DNA from: Nymphaea colorata
Lineage: Eukaryota > Streptophyta > Magnoliopsida > Nymphaeales > Nymphaeaceae
Reading direction: 5' to 3'
Assembly: GCF_008831285.2 (NCBI RefSeq)
Contig: NC_045141.1
Location: 21,606,742-21,670,741 of the forward strand
DNA length: 64,000 nt
Under the pieces are notes generated by a model. It searched no databases. It was not told where the DNA came from and saw only the letters and a list, made by a program, of their open reading frames with translations. The position numbers were made by a program, and so were the translations under genes. This document shows, piece by piece, positions 63,123 through 64,000 of this stretch (positions are counted from its first letter, which is position 1; the number at the start of each line of letters is the position of its first letter).

Positions 63123-64000
63123 GTAAGATTTTCTGTTGGTTTCTGTTGTTCTGATTATAATCTGTGGAGTTTTCCGATTATTTGCGTCACGTGTTTGGAA
63201 ACCAGTCTAAGAAGCTTAGGCATGATTGGTAAAATTTAAGCCTGTTGCCAAACTTCGCGACTTATAAACTGGAAAAGGTTTCGAGTTTTTTTTTTTTTTT
63301 GTTCTTCTAGTTCTGCATGTTTGATCTTTCTTGTGCCCGACGTTATAATTTGCACAGGATGAGATTTTCAAATGACTTTCATGGTTTACTGATGTTGACT
63401 ACTTCTTGTAGAGTGATGTTGACGTCAGATACGTGATTTACCATTGAAAACTTGTAGTCGGGAATATATCCTGCTCATGTGAGGGGCATACCTGTTCGAA
63501 GCCTTCGCGTGCCACTCGGTCTATTTAACTTGCAGGCTTACCTTGTTTACGATTCTTGTTCCTTGGTATTGTCTTCGTCTGAAAGTGATAGGGAGCAAGG
63601 TCATCCCTCAACATGAGCCCGCTTAAAGGACAAATTGTCATTAACAGTGTCCAATTAAGTATGGGTCTCCGTCTCCACATCATTGTACACTGCATTTATG
63701 AAGCCTCTGGTTTAGGCATCAAGCAAGTTTTGACTGAGCAAAATGAAGTTTGTTGGAAGAACAAAAAGACATGAAGACATGGGCATGCATGGAAAAATGT
63801 AGGTTGAAGTGTTGAGTAAGAGGAAACTGTTAATGCATAGACAAGCAATCGGTTCACTATTTTTTTATGATGAAAATCACCAATGGAGGCCACAGTCACA
63901 CAGAAGTTCAAGGAGAGTAATAACCAACAAGATCCTACAAGGATAGAGTTATATTGGTTAAAAATTATGAAACATGCAAAAATCTTTTAGCCTGAAATAT
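63123..64000 (+). other. Intron 1 of the membrane protein gene (runs off the window)
   Basis: Starts with donor GTAAGA. No exon continuing the Cys-rich block is recognisable before the window ends. Confidence 0.6.

Overview
This window is nuclear DNA of a flowering plant. It is AT-rich and intron-rich, and its genes belong to plant families: a calcineurin B-like (CBL) calcium sensor, an SnRK2 kinase, a plant hnRNP-Q/nucleolin-like RRM protein, a cyclophilin-like membrane protein, and a tandem cluster of At4g15970-type nucleotide-diphospho-sugar transferases (PF03407). A plant L1-type LINE, MITE-like elements and a solo Copia LTR lie between the genes. The species cannot be fixed from the sequence alone.

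Left part (1-29 kb): a cluster of five transferase copies with one shared design. Exon 1 codes for a short cytosolic tail and one membrane anchor. Exon 2 (about 119 codons) and exon 3 (about 165 codons) code for the lumenal catalytic domain, and the DxD motif sits at the very start of exon 3. Copy 1 (+) is cut by the left edge. Copy 2 (-) is intact and converges on copy 1. Copy 3 (+) and copy 5 (+) look intact. Copy 4 (+) is a pseudogene: a decayed exon 1 remnant, a frame-broken exon 2 and a GC splice donor, yet a fully open exon 3. Between copies 2 and 3 lies a dead 5.5-kb LINE that itself carries a 545-bp foldback, hAT-like MITE with an 8-bp target duplication. A 3' fragment of the same LINE family lies just after copy 5. 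A solo Copia LTR with a 5-bp target duplication lies between copies 3 and 4.

Middle part (29.7-47.7 kb): a gene-poor stretch, then two minus-strand housekeeping/signalling genes. The first is an 11-exon gene for a 767-aa three-RRM protein with an acidic N-terminal part and an RG/SY-rich tail. The second is an 8-exon CBL1/9-type gene (213 aa) with an N-myristoylation signal and a C-terminal FPSF motif.

Right part (47.7-64 kb): about 8.6 kb with no recognisable gene, then a complete 9-exon SnRK2 kinase (334 aa). Last is the first exon of a single-pass membrane protein with a Cys-rich PAN-like region, whose remaining exons fall outside the window. CBL-CIPK and SnRK2 pathways both act in stress signalling, but nothing here shows that these neighbours are co-regulated.

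I saw no tRNA, rRNA, CRISPR or organellar insert. The least ordinary items are the transferase array with its ExD-bearing pseudogene, the MITE-in-LINE nest, the ATGA overlap between the two LINE ORFs, and the CBL gene whose last splice donor doubles as an in-frame stop codon.
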